DNA of 33,950 nt, taken from contig NZ_SAVB01000033.1 of assembly GCF_004022265.1 (NCBI RefSeq), positions 1-33,950 on the forward strand, written 5' to 3'. Below the pieces are notes generated by a model that saw nothing but the letters and a program-made list of their open reading frames with translations, did not search any database and had not been told where the DNA came from. Source of the DNA: Paenirhodobacter ferrireducens (GTDB lineage: Bacteria > Pseudomonadota > Alphaproteobacteria > Rhodobacterales > Rhodobacteraceae). The position numbers and the translations under genes were made by a program. Of this stretch, positions 9,296-17,843 are shown one piece after another. How positions within the stretch are numbered: position 1 is the stretch's first letter; every line of letters starts with the position of its first letter.

Positions 9296-9496
9296 CCTCC
9301 GACATGACCGCTCTCCTTTGTGGATCCTCGCAGACCCACCTTGGCACACAGATGCCGTCGGGGGGGCGGTTACAGCATCAGAGCCTGGCCGAAGTGGCGA
9401 TGCAGCGGTCTTCCGCCTGAGCGGTGGAGACGGACCGTTTCCATTGGGCTTCGACTGCTCTACCATCAGTTAAAATTTTCAGGGTCAGAGGATTGG

Positions 9497-10891
9497 ATGG
9501 CACCGAAATTTGGAACAAGCGGGTTGCGCGGACTGGTGGTCGAGCTAACCGACGCCTGCGTCAGCGATCATGTCAATGCTTTCGCCGCCAGTTGTGATCT
9601 GGGTGAAACGCTCTGGATCGGAGAGGATTTGCGGCCGTCTTCGCCGGACATCGCCACCATGGTCGAAACAGCGGCCTTGGCTGCGGGCCTGAATGTGGTG
9701 CGGACCGGACCGATACCAACGCCGGCTTTGGCCCTTTCGGCGCTCAAAGCGAGGGCCGGGGCGATCATGATCACCGGAAGCCATATTCCGGCAGATCGCA
9801 ACGGGCTGAAGTTCTATACCCTCGCCGGGGAGATCACCAAGGCGGACGAAGCGCGCATTGTGGCAGCACTCGGGCAGCCGGCAACTGCTGTGCGAAGGGG
9901 GGGGCGGGCCTTGGCAGAGGAGCCCGGTGCCACCTATGTGTCGCGATACGTCGCAGCCTACGCTGGGGCTCTCGCGGGGCAGCGTATCGGGGTCTATGCG
10001 CATAGCTCTGTCGGACGCGATCTGCTGAGCGAGATATTGCAGGGCTGCGGTGCACAGGTGCTTGACCTGGGCCGCTCCCACATCTTCATCCCTGTCGATA
10101 CCGAGGCTGTCAGCGCGGAGACCCGCGCCGCGCTTGCTGGCTGGGCGGCAGAGCATGGGCTTGATGCCATCGTCTCGACCGATGGCGATGCCGACCGCCC
10201 GCTCCTGACCGACCAGGCCGGGCGCGTGGTGCCGGGCGACGTGCTGGGCCAAATCACCTGCGCGGCACTTGGGGCCGAGACGGTGGTGACCCCGATCTCC
10301 TCGAATAGTGCGGTGACGGAAAAGGGCTTTGTCCGGGTCATACGGACCCGAATCGGTTCTCCTTATGTGATTGCGGGGATGGAAGAGGCGGGCGGGCGCG
10401 TCTGTGGCTACGAGGCCAATGGCGGCTTTCTGCTTGGCTTCGAGGCGGCGGGGCCGAGCGGGACCATTGCGCCGCTTGTCACCCGGGACGCGGTGTTGCC
10501 GCTTCTGGCGGTCCTGGCGCAGGCCGGACCCGGCGGGGTGTCGGCGCTGGTGGAGGCAGAGCCGGCCCGGTTCACTGCCACCGACCGGCTGCAGGAGCTC
10601 CCGGAGGCGGCGATGCGTGCCCTTGTGGCGGAGCTTGCTTCGAGCAAGGCCGCGCGCTCTGACTTCCTTGGCCAGCTGGGCGCCGTGGAAGCGGGGTGCG
10701 ACTTGGCCGACGGCGTGCGGATGACCACGACGGATAGCCGCATTTTCCACGTTCGCCCTTCGGGTAATGCGCCAGAATTGCGGCTCTATGTGGAGGCTGA
10801 CACTCGCGAGCGACTGACTGATGCATTGATGGCGGGGCTTGCGTTGCTGCAGCGGCGCCTGCAATGCGGCGCGGGGAAGGCTCTTGCGTGA
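9497..10891 (+). CDS. manB: Phosphomannomutase (ManB/ExoC/RfbK-type)
   Basis: A 464-residue alpha-D-phosphohexomutase that interconverts mannose-6-phosphate and mannose-1-phosphate for GDP-mannose synthesis. All four domain signatures are present: the phosphoserine loop TGSHIPADRNG (Ser near 95), the metal loop DGDADR (near 229-234), the sugar-specificity loop GYEANGG (near 303) and the phosphate-binding loop RPSGNAPE (near 420). The active-site loop is TGSHIP rather than the common TASHNP. The frame is open upstream to 9320, but the ATG at 9497 starts the conserved KFGTSGLRG and has GGATTGG before it. ManC is 257 bp downstream on the same strand. Phosphoglucomutase activity is possible; the ManC neighbour favours mannose. 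Confidence 0.92.
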   Translation: MAPKFGTSGLRGLVVELTDACVSDHVNAFAASCDLGETLWIGEDLRPSSPDIATMVETAALAAGLNVVRTGPIPTPALALSALKARAGAIMITGSHIPADRNGLKFYTLAGEITKADEARIVAALGQPATAVRRGGRALAEEPGATYVSRYVAAYAGALAGQRIGVYAHSSVGRDLLSEILQGCGAQVLDLGRSHIFIPVDTEAVSAETRAALAGWAAEHGLDAIVSTDGDADRPLLTDQAGRVVPGDVLGQITCAALGAETVVTPISSNSAVTEKGFVRVIRTRIGSPYVIAGMEEAGGRVCGYEANGGFLLGFEAAGPSGTIAPLVTRDAVLPLLAVLAQAGPGGVSALVEAEPARFTATDRLQELPEAAMRALVAELASSKAARSDFLGQLGAVEAGCDLADGVRMTTTDSRIFHVRPSGNAPELRLYVEADTRERLTDALMAGLALLQRRLQCGAGKALA

Positions 10892-11148
10892 TTGTCCCCA
10901 CTGGAGCCTTCCGATACAGGGCAAGTCATCGTGGAATAGGTGGAAAAAAGAGGCAAGCCATGGACGCGCCGCCAACTTACGCATGGCATGCCGCAAAAAC
11001 GGACATTCAGAAGCGTGGGGCATTCCTCAGGTGATCAAGTCTTCGAATGATCTGTTCAATATTTCGTCTTGCGGCTCATAAAGTCATATTTCTGTAGCAC
11101 GTTGATTGCATCTAGCGCTGTCCCAAGCGATCCCAAAGGAGCATTGCC

Positions 11149-12591
11149 ATGAAAATCACTCCTGTCATCCTCTGCGGCGGCTCCGGGACGCGGCTTTGGC
11201 CGCTCAGCCGCAAATCCTACCCAAAGCAATTCGTGCCGCTGGTGGGGAACCAGACGCTGTTCCAATCTTCGGTATTGCGGATGACCGGCGGGGCGCTGGA
11301 TTTCGCTGGACCGTTGGTTCTGACCAATTCCGATTTTCGTTTTATCGTCACCGAACAGCTTGCCTCCATCGGCATTGATCCAGGCGCGGTGCTGATCGAG
11401 CCGGAGGGGCGTAATACGGGCCCGGCGGTCCTTGCTGCCGCGCTTTATCTGGCCAAATCGGCCCCCGAAGCGGTGATGCTGGTCGCTCCGTCGGACCATC
11501 TGATCCCCGACAAGGCAGCGTTTCAGGCGGCGGTCGAAGCCGGGCTGAAAGCGGTGCAGGAAGGACAGCTGGTCACTTTCGGCATCGCCCCCACCCATCC
11601 GGAGACCGCTTATGGCTATCTGGAGCTGAGCGCCGTGCCCGATAGCGTTAGTCAGCCTGTCACGCTGAGCCGCTTTGTGGAAAAACCCGACGCGGCGCGT
11701 GCCGCAGAGATGCTCGCTGCAGGCAATTTCATGTGGAATGCCGGAATATTCCTGTTCCGCGCCAGCGACATCGTCGCGGCTTTTCAGGCCTGTGCTCCCG
11801 CCCTGCTGGAGCCGGTTTCGAAGGCGGTGGACGGGGCCGAGCCGGATCTTGGTTTCCTGCGTCTGGCTTCCGACCCTTGGTCCCGTGCCGAGAATGTTTC
11901 CATCGATTACGCGGTGATGGAAAAGGCCACCAATCTGAGCGTCGTGCCCTTTGCTGGGGCCTGGTCCGATCTCGGGGGGTGGGATGCGGTCTGGCGCGAG
12001 ACCGGCCCGGACGAAACCGGAACAGTCACTACCGGCGAGGCCATCGCGATCGATTGCGAAAACAGTTTGCTGCGTTCCGACAGCACGGCACTGGAGCTTG
12101 TTGGTATCGGGCTGAAGAATGTGATTGCGATTGCCATGAACGACGCGGTGCTGGTAGCCGATATGTCTCGGGCTCAGGATGTGAAACAGGCCGTTAGCGC
12201 TCTCAAGGCCAAAGCGGCACCTCAGGCGACGCATTTTCCGATCGACCACCGCCCCTGGGGCTGGTTCGAAAGCCTTGTCATTGGCGATCGGTTCCAAGTC
12301 AAACGCATCCATGTACATCCAGGCGCTTCACTCAGTCTGCAGAGCCACTTTCACCGTTCGGAACATTGGATCGTGGTCGAAGGCACCGCGAAGGTGACGG
12401 TGGATGACAAGGTGACACTTGTCAGTGAAAACCAGTCGATCTATGTGCCGCTGGGTTCTGTGCATCGGATGGAGAATCCGGGCAAGGTGCCGATGGTACT
12501 GATTGAGGTCCAGACCGGTGTCTATCTGGGCGAGGACGATATCGTCCGCTACGAGGATGTCTATGCCAGAGGGCAGGGCGAAAAGGGCTAG
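11149..12591 (+). CDS. manC: Bifunctional mannose-1-phosphate guanylyltransferase / mannose-6-phosphate isomerase
   Basis: A 480-residue type II GMP-PMI that makes GDP-mannose from mannose-1-phosphate and GTP, and also isomerises fructose-6-phosphate to mannose-6-phosphate. The N-terminal nucleotidyltransferase domain starts VILCGGSGTRLWPLSRKSYP and contains a FVEKPD loop (residues about 1-290). The C-terminal cupin isomerase domain (about 350-480) has RPWGWFE, then HPGASLSLQSHFHRSEHW and the metal-site region VPLGSVHRMENPG. Length is normal for the family. AAAGGAGC lies just upstream of the ATG. The 257-bp gap behind the phosphomannomutase gene shows no further gene. An IS3-type terminus starts directly after the stop codon at 12592, leaving the protein complete. 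Confidence 0.96.
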   Translation: MKITPVILCGGSGTRLWPLSRKSYPKQFVPLVGNQTLFQSSVLRMTGGALDFAGPLVLTNSDFRFIVTEQLASIGIDPGAVLIEPEGRNTGPAVLAAALYLAKSAPEAVMLVAPSDHLIPDKAAFQAAVEAGLKAVQEGQLVTFGIAPTHPETAYGYLELSAVPDSVSQPVTLSRFVEKPDAARAAEMLAAGNFMWNAGIFLFRASDIVAAFQACAPALLEPVSKAVDGAEPDLGFLRLASDPWSRAENVSIDYAVMEKATNLSVVPFAGAWSDLGGWDAVWRETGPDETGTVTTGEAIAIDCENSLLRSDSTALELVGIGLKNVIAIAMNDAVLVADMSRAQDVKQAVSALKAKAAPQATHFPIDHRPWGWFESLVIGDRFQVKRIHVHPGASLSLQSHFHRSEHWIVVEGTAKVTVDDKVTLVSENQSIYVPLGSVHRMENPGKVPMVLIEVQTGVYLGEDDIVRYEDVYARGQGEKG

Positions 12592-13005
12592 TGACCTGCC
12601 CCCCGCGGAATCCCTCAACGTAGTGTAGAGTCTGCGCCAACTCTGAAGAAGCAGACGAATGCGAAAAGCCGTTTCACCGAGGCGCAGATAATCGGGATGA
12701 TCAAGGAACATGAGGCCGGGATGCCGACGGCTGAGGTGTGCCGCAGGCACGGCCTGAGCACCGCGACATTCTACAAACTGAAGGCCAAGTATGGCGGCAT
12801 GGACGTGTCGGAGGCCGCCAGGCTGAAGGCGCTGGAGGACGAGAATGCCAAGCTCAAGCGCCTGTTGGCGGACACCATGCTGGACAATGTCGTCTTGAAA
12901 GATCTGCTGGGAAAGAGCTGACGACATTGACGAAGCGGCGAGACGCGGCGCTCCGGGTGATGCGGGATCACGACCTCTCGCAGCGCCGAGCCTGCAGGCT
13001 GGTCG
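12592..13005 (+). mobile_element. IS3-family (IS407-like) remnant, left part
   Basis: It begins TGACCTGCCCCCCGCGGAAT right after the manC stop. It holds orfA almost complete and about 30 codons of orfB (RRDAALRVMRDHDLSQRRACRLV), then breaks near 13005 into unrelated sequence and an IS66 fragment. The catalytic part of orfB is absent, so it is immobile. Confidence 0.82.
12643..12921 (+). pseudogene. IS3-family transposase OrfA with degenerate start
   Basis: About 92 codons encoding an HTH protein (SRFTEAQIIGMIKEHEAG, then VCRRHGLSTATFYKLKAKYGG) and a leucine-zipper-like tail ending KDLLGKS. Relatives begin MKK…RFTEAQ. Here the matching codon at 12643 is CTG, and the first ATG (12697) would remove the front of the helix-turn-helix. 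Start loss plus the missing orfB core mark it as decaying. Confidence 0.75.
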
Positions 13006-13029
13006 TAACCATCCGGCGTGGGCCGCGGT

Positions 13030-13281
13030 TTAGGCCGCTCGGCGAAGTTCGGACGCCTTCCAATTCCATGTCAGCAGATCCGGCACCCGAGAAGCCGTCG
13101 TGCCGGGCAGTCTGGCCGGGACATCGGCGAGCCAGGCCTGAGGATCGACATCGTTCATCTTCGCGGTGACGATCAGGGAATACATGAAGGCGGCGCGGTC
13201 GCCGCCGCGCTCGGAGCCGGCGAAGAGCCAGGATTTGCGGCCAACCGTACGCCACAGCAAGCGCGCCGAGCGCTTGAGCAA
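13030..13281 (-). pseudogene. IS66-family transposase (TnpC), C-terminal fragment
   Basis: This encodes the last ~80 residues of an IS66 transposase. RKSWLFAGSERGGDRAA, then YSLIVTAKMNDVDPQAWLADV and DLLTWNW are typical of the IS66 C-terminus. The catalytic domain is missing. The frame stays open to about 13350 on this strand, but that upstream part (WIWVFGFLVW…) does not look like IS66 and probably belongs to another fragment joined here. Confidence 0.72.
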
Positions 13282-13384
13282 TTCGAAGGCTCCGCGCCCG
13301 GCGCGCTTGCACCAGACAAGGAACCCGAATACCCAGATCCAACCTGCAGACTCTCATTATGAACGAGGGACCAGCAGGGGGCAG

Positions 13385-13591
13385 GTCATGTGATCTGACC
13401 CTCACTCCGATCGATCCAACACGTGTCTTTCCCTGGACCTGTCGATCATCCGGGAACGCCCTGCGGCGGGACCTTGTCTCGAAGGTGCTGCCGTGACCCA
13501 AGAAGGGCATGACCATCCGGTCCCGTGACTGTCCTGTCCCTGCATCCTTCCGAGCAACGAATGTTCATGTGCCGCAGGAAAGGATGATCGG
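13385..13591 (+). ncRNA. Candidate IS110 bridge-RNA region
   Basis: This is the non-coding leader between the left boundary of the IS110 element and its transposase. In the IS110 group this end is known to encode a structured bridge RNA that pairs with donor and target DNA. Small hairpins can be drawn here, such as GGTCA…TGACC near 13386-13402 and the GC-rich CCGGGA…GCGGCGGGACC region near 13448-13473. Position and structure are suggestive only. I could not fold it or compare copies. Confidence 0.35.
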
Positions 13592-14668
13592 ATGGCCGAA
13601 CCGCCAGAAGAAACTCATGTCATCGGTGGCGTCGATACGCACAAGGATTTGCATGTCGCTGCCGTCGTCGACCACCGAGACCGTGTTCTCGGCACCGAGA
13701 GCTTCCCGACAACACGGCACGGGTATCGCCTGATGCTGGCCTGGATGAGGTCCTTCGGCGACCTGCGCCGTGTCGGGGTCGAGTGCTCGGGCAGCTATGG
13801 TGCCGGTCTGCTGCGCTACCTGCAGGCCACGGGTGTCGAGGTGCTGGAAGTGACCGCCCCTGACAAACTCGACCGGCGCCGGCGTGGCAAGAACGACGAT
13901 TACGATGCAGAAAGCGCGGCACATGCAGCCTTTGCCGAGCGCCGCACCGTCACGCCGCGCAGTCGCGACGGCATGGTCGAAAGTCTCCGGGTTCTGAGGG
14001 TTTGCCGCAAGACCGCGGTTCAGGCACGCCGAATTGCCCTGCAGATGATCCAGATGACGATCGTCTGCGCGCCCGACAGGATCCGGGAGCCGTTGCGATC
14101 CATGACGCGGATGCAGCTGATCCGCACCCTGGCTGCCTGGCGCCCCGATCTCACGGCATATCGCCAAGTCGAGGAAGCCTACCGCATCGCCCTCAAGTCT
14201 CTGGCGCGGCGTTATCTCGAACTGCATGACGAGGTGGCCGATCTGGACGACATGATCGAGGCCATCGTCAAGGATCTGGCCCCGGAGCTGCTCGCCCGAA
14301 CGGCCATCGGCCTGAACAGCGCCGCACAGCTATTGCTCACGGCTGGGGACAACCCGGATCGGCTGAAATCCGAGGCAAGCTTCGCGGCATTGTGCGGCGT
14401 TAGCCCGGTCCCGGCCTCTTCGGGAAAGACAGTGCGGCACAGGTTGAACAGGGGAGGTGACCGCGCCGCCAATAGCGCGCTCCACATCATCGCCATCGGG
14501 CGCCTGAGGCTGGACCCACGTTCGCAGGACTACGTCGCCAGGCGCATCGCAGCGGGCCATTCCAAGCTGGGGGCCATTCGCTGCCTCAAACGCTATATCG
14601 CCCGAGAAGTCTTCGGGATCATCATGAGGCGGCACAGCGAGATCAACCAATGCCAGATCGCCACTTGA
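13592..14668 (+). CDS. IS110-family transposase (DEDD/RuvC-like with serine Tnp domain)
   Basis: A 358-residue recombinase. The N-terminal RuvC-like domain shows GGVDTHKDLHVAA (first Asp), VGVECSGSYG (Glu) and KNDDYDAESAA (the Asp pair). The C-terminal Transposase_20 domain has FAALCGVSPVPASSGKTVR followed by RLNRGGDRAANSALH, with a candidate nucleophilic serine. It looks complete. AGGAAAGG lies about 9 nt before the ATG. It is flanked on the left by the IS66 fragment and on the right by a 72-bp IS5 tail. Confidence 0.93.
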   Translation: MAEPPEETHVIGGVDTHKDLHVAAVVDHRDRVLGTESFPTTRHGYRLMLAWMRSFGDLRRVGVECSGSYGAGLLRYLQATGVEVLEVTAPDKLDRRRRGKNDDYDAESAAHAAFAERRTVTPRSRDGMVESLRVLRVCRKTAVQARRIALQMIQMTIVCAPDRIREPLRSMTRMQLIRTLAAWRPDLTAYRQVEEAYRIALKSLARRYLELHDEVADLDDMIEAIVKDLAPELLARTAIGLNSAAQLLLTAGDNPDRLKSEASFAALCGVSPVPASSGKTVRHRLNRGGDRAANSALHIIAIGRLRLDPRSQDYVARRIAAGHSKLGAIRCLKRYIAREVFGIIMRRHSEINQCQIAT

Positions 14669-14678
14669 CTCTTAGAAG

Positions 14679-14750
14679 GGCGGAAAGCTTCCTCGGCTTC
14701 ATTGACATCACGTCGATCCGTCTCTGGATCCGCCATTTGTCAACATGACC
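14679..14750 (+). repeat. 72-bp IS5-family right end, orphan copy
   Basis: Identical to 33463-33534. It encodes the last residues of an IS427-group OrfB (AESFLGFIDITSIRLWIRHL) and ends TGTCAACATGACC, the inverted-repeat partner of GGTCGTGTTGACA at 31313. Here only the tail remains, cut on its left by the IS110 element. Confidence 0.85.
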
Positions 14751-15230
14751 ATATTTGCCAGTGCCTATTCAACGCCCCCTCTCTTGGGCCAACGCGTCAG
14801 GCTTCGCCCCTTGGGGGCGACCTGATCTCCCTCGGCCTCGACCTCCTTGCATGGCACGGGCATCCTCTCCAGGTCCCCGGCCCCCGCATCGGCTCAGGCA
14901 CCCGAGTTGCTTTCTCCTCGGGTGTAATGGGCACGACGCGGCCGCGGGGTCATGGTCCGGACGACAGCTTTGCTCGAGCGATCAATAGGTGGGAACGGCA
15001 CCGCACACGCCTCGCCTTCCGCTCGACGCCCATTTCCTCTACGCTTCAGCGGATTGCAGATTGCCTGTCATGCTGCGACCGGTATCTTGAGTTGAGGCAA
15101 AACGAATTTCGAGGAAACGGGCGATGCCGAGCATTGGGGGATGCGCCGATCCCGGACGGAAAAATTCGTCCGGCATATTGCCGGCGGGGGCATTTGACGG
15201 TGCTCAAAACGCAGGGGAACGAAAAAACGA
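14751..15230. other. 480-bp region with no recognisable gene
   Basis: Between the IS5 tail and the GT4 gene I see no supported coding region. An ORF from 14702 crosses it but reads through IS5 sequence and the next gene out of frame. A short GC-rich hairpin occurs at 14804-14820 (TCGCCCC/GGGGCGA). The last ~100 bp presumably hold the promoter of the downstream genes; no clear -35/-10 pair is visible. Confidence 0.5.
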
Positions 15231-16394
15231 ATGCAAAGCCAAGTAAATCGTCATTTCAAAATCGCCTTTTTGAACCTCAACGACGGCCCACACGGGGAGT
15301 ATGGTGCCTTGCTGGCCGCTGCCGTTGCGCAGCAGCCGGACGCCGAGGTTCTGGTGATCGCCCCCGACAGCCTGCTCAAGGGGGCGCGTGCGGGGGCGCA
15401 TCTCGAGGGAATGGCAACGCATGCGATCCGGTTCGACGGCAAGATGAACAAGGTCAAATCCTTGATCGAGGTCTGGCGGATCCTGCGCGCCTTCCGGCCC
15501 GACGTGATCCACGACCCGGTTGGCAGCGGTATCGGCGCGATGTTGCCGCTGCGCCCCTTTTTGCCGGGGCTGGCGCCCTTGGTCGTGACCGAGCACAACC
15601 CGGTGGTGCATCCCGGCCTTTCCGGCCGCCATCATGGCCCTGCGCGCGCCCTGACCCGCAGGACGGCGGCACTGATCCATGTTCACGGCCCGCAGGCCTA
15701 TGCCGAGATGCGTGGCTTCGGTATGCCCGACGACCGGCTGGCGATCATCCGTCACGGCGCTTTCGACGAATATGGTGTGGCGGCACGCTACTTCGACCGA
15801 AGCGGCTCGAAACAGATTCTGATCTTCGGGGGGCTGCGGCCGAACAAGGGCATCGACATGCTGCCCGAGATCTTCGCCAAGGTGCGCGCCCACCACCCGG
15901 ATGCCACACTGTTGGTGACGGGTGAGCGCCTCAAGCGTATCGACAGCGCGATGGCAGAGGCCATGGACAAGGCGCTGGACAAGCTCGCCACCATGGAGGG
16001 CTGCACGCTTTCGAATGCGCGCGTGCCCGAAGAAGACATCGCCCGGCTGTTCGGAAGTTGCGGGCTTTGCCTTTTACCCTATCACACGGCCACCCAGAGC
16101 GGGGTCGCCATGATCGCCATGACCACCGGCGCCCCCTTGGTCGCAACGCGCGTGGGCGATCTGCCCGACGTGATCGAGCACGGCCGCACCGGCCTTCTGG
16201 CCGAGCCAAACGCAGAGGCGATTGCCGACGAGATCATCCGCGCCTTCGACGATCACGAGGCGACGAAGGCGCGCGCCGAGGCCGCCCTGAGCTTTGCCGC
16301 CGAAGAATGTGCCTGGCCGGTGATAGGCAGGCAGATGGTCGCGGCTTATACCCGTCTCCTATCGAAGGGCTCAGGCGAGGACGGTGAAAAATGA
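15231..16394 (+). CDS. GT4 glycosyltransferase (GT-B fold)
   Basis: A 387-residue group-1 glycosyltransferase, cytoplasmic or membrane-associated, that would add a sugar to the EPS repeat unit. The N-terminal acceptor domain starts KIAFLNLNDGPHGEYGALL. The C-terminal nucleotide-sugar domain has ILIFGGLRPNKGIDML (about residue 200), LLPYHTATQSGV and the typical end VATRVGDLPDVIEHGRTGLL. The family's E-x7-E is altered (QSGVAMIAMTTGAPLV around the expected site), so the donor-binding part is somewhat divergent. An AGGGGA sequence lies about 12 nt before the ATG. Its stop overlaps the start of the Wzy-like gene (ATGA), so the two are translationally coupled. Donor sugar unknown. Confidence 0.88.
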   Translation: MQSQVNRHFKIAFLNLNDGPHGEYGALLAAAVAQQPDAEVLVIAPDSLLKGARAGAHLEGMATHAIRFDGKMNKVKSLIEVWRILRAFRPDVIHDPVGSGIGAMLPLRPFLPGLAPLVVTEHNPVVHPGLSGRHHGPARALTRRTAALIHVHGPQAYAEMRGFGMPDDRLAIIRHGAFDEYGVAARYFDRSGSKQILIFGGLRPNKGIDMLPEIFAKVRAHHPDATLLVTGERLKRIDSAMAEAMDKALDKLATMEGCTLSNARVPEEDIARLFGSCGLCLLPYHTATQSGVAMIAMTTGAPLVATRVGDLPDVIEHGRTGLLAEPNAEAIADEIIRAFDDHEATKARAEAALSFAAEECAWPVIGRQMVAAYTRLLSKGSGEDGEK

Positions 16395-17839
16395 AGATGA
16401 ATGGCCTGTATCTGGGGCTGAGCCTATACGGATTACTGGCGGCGCTCCTTGCGTTGGTTCTGTCGTCGGGGCAATCCAACTGGCTCTTGTTCGGTTTCGG
16501 CCAGCTCTCCTTGCCGGCGCTCCTGTTGGTGCCCTCGCTCCTGTCACGCCCGATCAAGGTGACGGACCCGCTCAACTTGCTGCTCATCGGCGTAATCATC
16601 GGAACGGTACTGCAAAGCGCCCTGCTCGCATTCGGCGATAGCCCGGCCAGAACCTTTCTCATGGCGGACTGGACCGTGGACGATTATGCTACGGGGTCCC
16701 TATGGGTGATGCTTTCACTCTTCATCATCGGCACCACCTATTCCCTCACCACGAAACGGATCAAAATCCGCAGGTTTCTGCCAAGTGCGAAACATTTTTC
16801 CGCCGCGGGCGTTTCCATCGGCGTACTGATCGGCATTCTCGTATCGCTCTTCGCGCTAGTGACCTATCTGAAAGCGACCGGGGGCTTCAGCCTTTCCGAA
16901 ATCAGCCGAAAACGAACGGTCGAATTCATCTCCAACGGTCAAGTCGTCTACGCCGGTGGGGGGTATTCACAGCTCTTCGCCAACATTTCGAGATATATGC
17001 TCCTGATCCTGCTCGGCTTTTTCCTGCAACGCAAAAAACGGTTGGGAATCGCCAACACGATATTGCTCGTCTTGATGTTCCTGCTCGCCGCGGCGCTGCC
17101 CTTCTTCTCCAGCAGCCGCGGCAGCCTTTTGCAGATCCTTTTCGGCGCACTCTATGTCTTCGTTGCCTTTCGTAATGTGACGTGGCGCTCTCTGCTCCTC
17201 GCCGCGCTCATCCCCACCTTCATCTTTGGGGCCATGACGGGCCTACGCTCCGCATACCAGGGGCGAACCTCGGGATTCCATATCGAAAACCCTCTACTCA
17301 CCATGGCCGAAAGCGGAAACGGCCTCGCCATCGGAAGCACTACGGCGGTGCTATACGGCGTTCCCGAACGCATGCCTTACCAACTGGGAAGCACCCTGAC
17401 CTCCTGGATCTTCGCGCCGATTCCCAGATCGATATGGCCCGGAAAACCCGAAACGGCTCTTGGCCGACGGATCAAGGAGGAAATCTATCACATTGGTGCG
17501 CTCCGCAACGGCTTCCCCGCCTCTTTTATGGCCGAAGGTTATATCAACTTCGGTTGGCTCGGTTTTCTCTTGTTCAGTGCGTTGTTCGGGTTCGGTCTGC
17601 GCCTGATCGCCAATTCGTTCGCCCCTCTGAAATCTGCAACGCCGACTGCGCCGGTCCTGTATTACATCGTTGCGAGCAATTTCGTCGGGCTTTCGAATAT
17701 CAACCTGTCTCTTGCGGCCATTCGGTTCGGGATGGACCTCTTCGCCTTCCTCTTCGCCTATATGCTGTTGCGCTACATCATAGCACGTCAACCAAGCCAC
17801 CGGCGGTCGTCTCCACTGGCGACGGCGGTTGATGCGTAG
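16391..17839 (+). CDS. Wzy-like oligosaccharide repeat-unit polymerase
   Basis: A 482-residue very hydrophobic protein with about ten to twelve predicted membrane helices and a large loop in the second half. It would polymerise lipid-linked repeat units on the periplasmic face. Wzy proteins share little sequence. The features that support this call are FFSSSRGSLLQILFGAL and the periplasmic-loop motif PIPRSIWPGKPETALGRRI, both of a kind common in the O-antigen/EPS polymerase family. It starts inside the stop of the GT4 gene (ATGA overlap). Its 3' end converges with the sulfotransferase gene with only 4 bp between stops. An O-antigen ligase-like role is less likely because the WaaL signature is absent. 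Confidence 0.82.
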   Translation: MKMNGLYLGLSLYGLLAALLALVLSSGQSNWLLFGFGQLSLPALLLVPSLLSRPIKVTDPLNLLLIGVIIGTVLQSALLAFGDSPARTFLMADWTVDDYATGSLWVMLSLFIIGTTYSLTTKRIKIRRFLPSAKHFSAAGVSIGVLIGILVSLFALVTYLKATGGFSLSEISRKRTVEFISNGQVVYAGGGYSQLFANISRYMLLILLGFFLQRKKRLGIANTILLVLMFLLAAALPFFSSSRGSLLQILFGALYVFVAFRNVTWRSLLLAALIPTFIFGAMTGLRSAYQGRTSGFHIENPLLTMAESGNGLAIGSTTAVLYGVPERMPYQLGSTLTSWIFAPIPRSIWPGKPETALGRRIKEEIYHIGALRNGFPASFMAEGYINFGWLGFLLFSALFGFGLRLIANSFAPLKSATPTAPVLYYIVASNFVGLSNINLSLAAIRFGMDLFAFLFAYMLLRYIIARQPSHRRSSPLATAVDA

Positions 17840-17843
17840 CCCT

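Larger units (their letters stand above)
13380..14678 (+). mobile_element. IS110-family insertion sequence (approximate ends)
   Basis: The element has one DEDD transposase gene, a ~200-bp non-coding left side and a very short right side (about 10 bp after the stop), the layout of the IS110 group. IS110 elements lack terminal inverted repeats, so the ends cannot be fixed from one copy. The right end must lie at or before 14679, where an IS5 tail begins. The left end lies between the IS66 fragment and the transposase start. Confidence 0.75.

Noticed and set aside
9545-11056. A long open frame on the minus strand (about 490 codons) opposite the phosphomannomutase gene
   Set aside because: It is antisense to a gene with all family motifs, has no recognisable domain, and such shadows are common in GC-rich genes.
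11056-12318. A 420-codon minus-strand frame opposite manC
   Set aside because: No family motif, and it is fully covered by an intact, motif-rich gene on the other strand.
13282-13350. A membrane-helix-like stretch (WIWVFGFLVW) upstream of the IS66 fragment on the minus strand
   Set aside because: Too short, bounded by stops, and no known protein is recognised; probably a junction artefact.
14702-15925. A 407-codon plus-strand frame through the gap before the GT4 gene
   Set aside because: It begins in the IS5 tail and ends out of frame inside the GT4 gene; no domain is recognisable.
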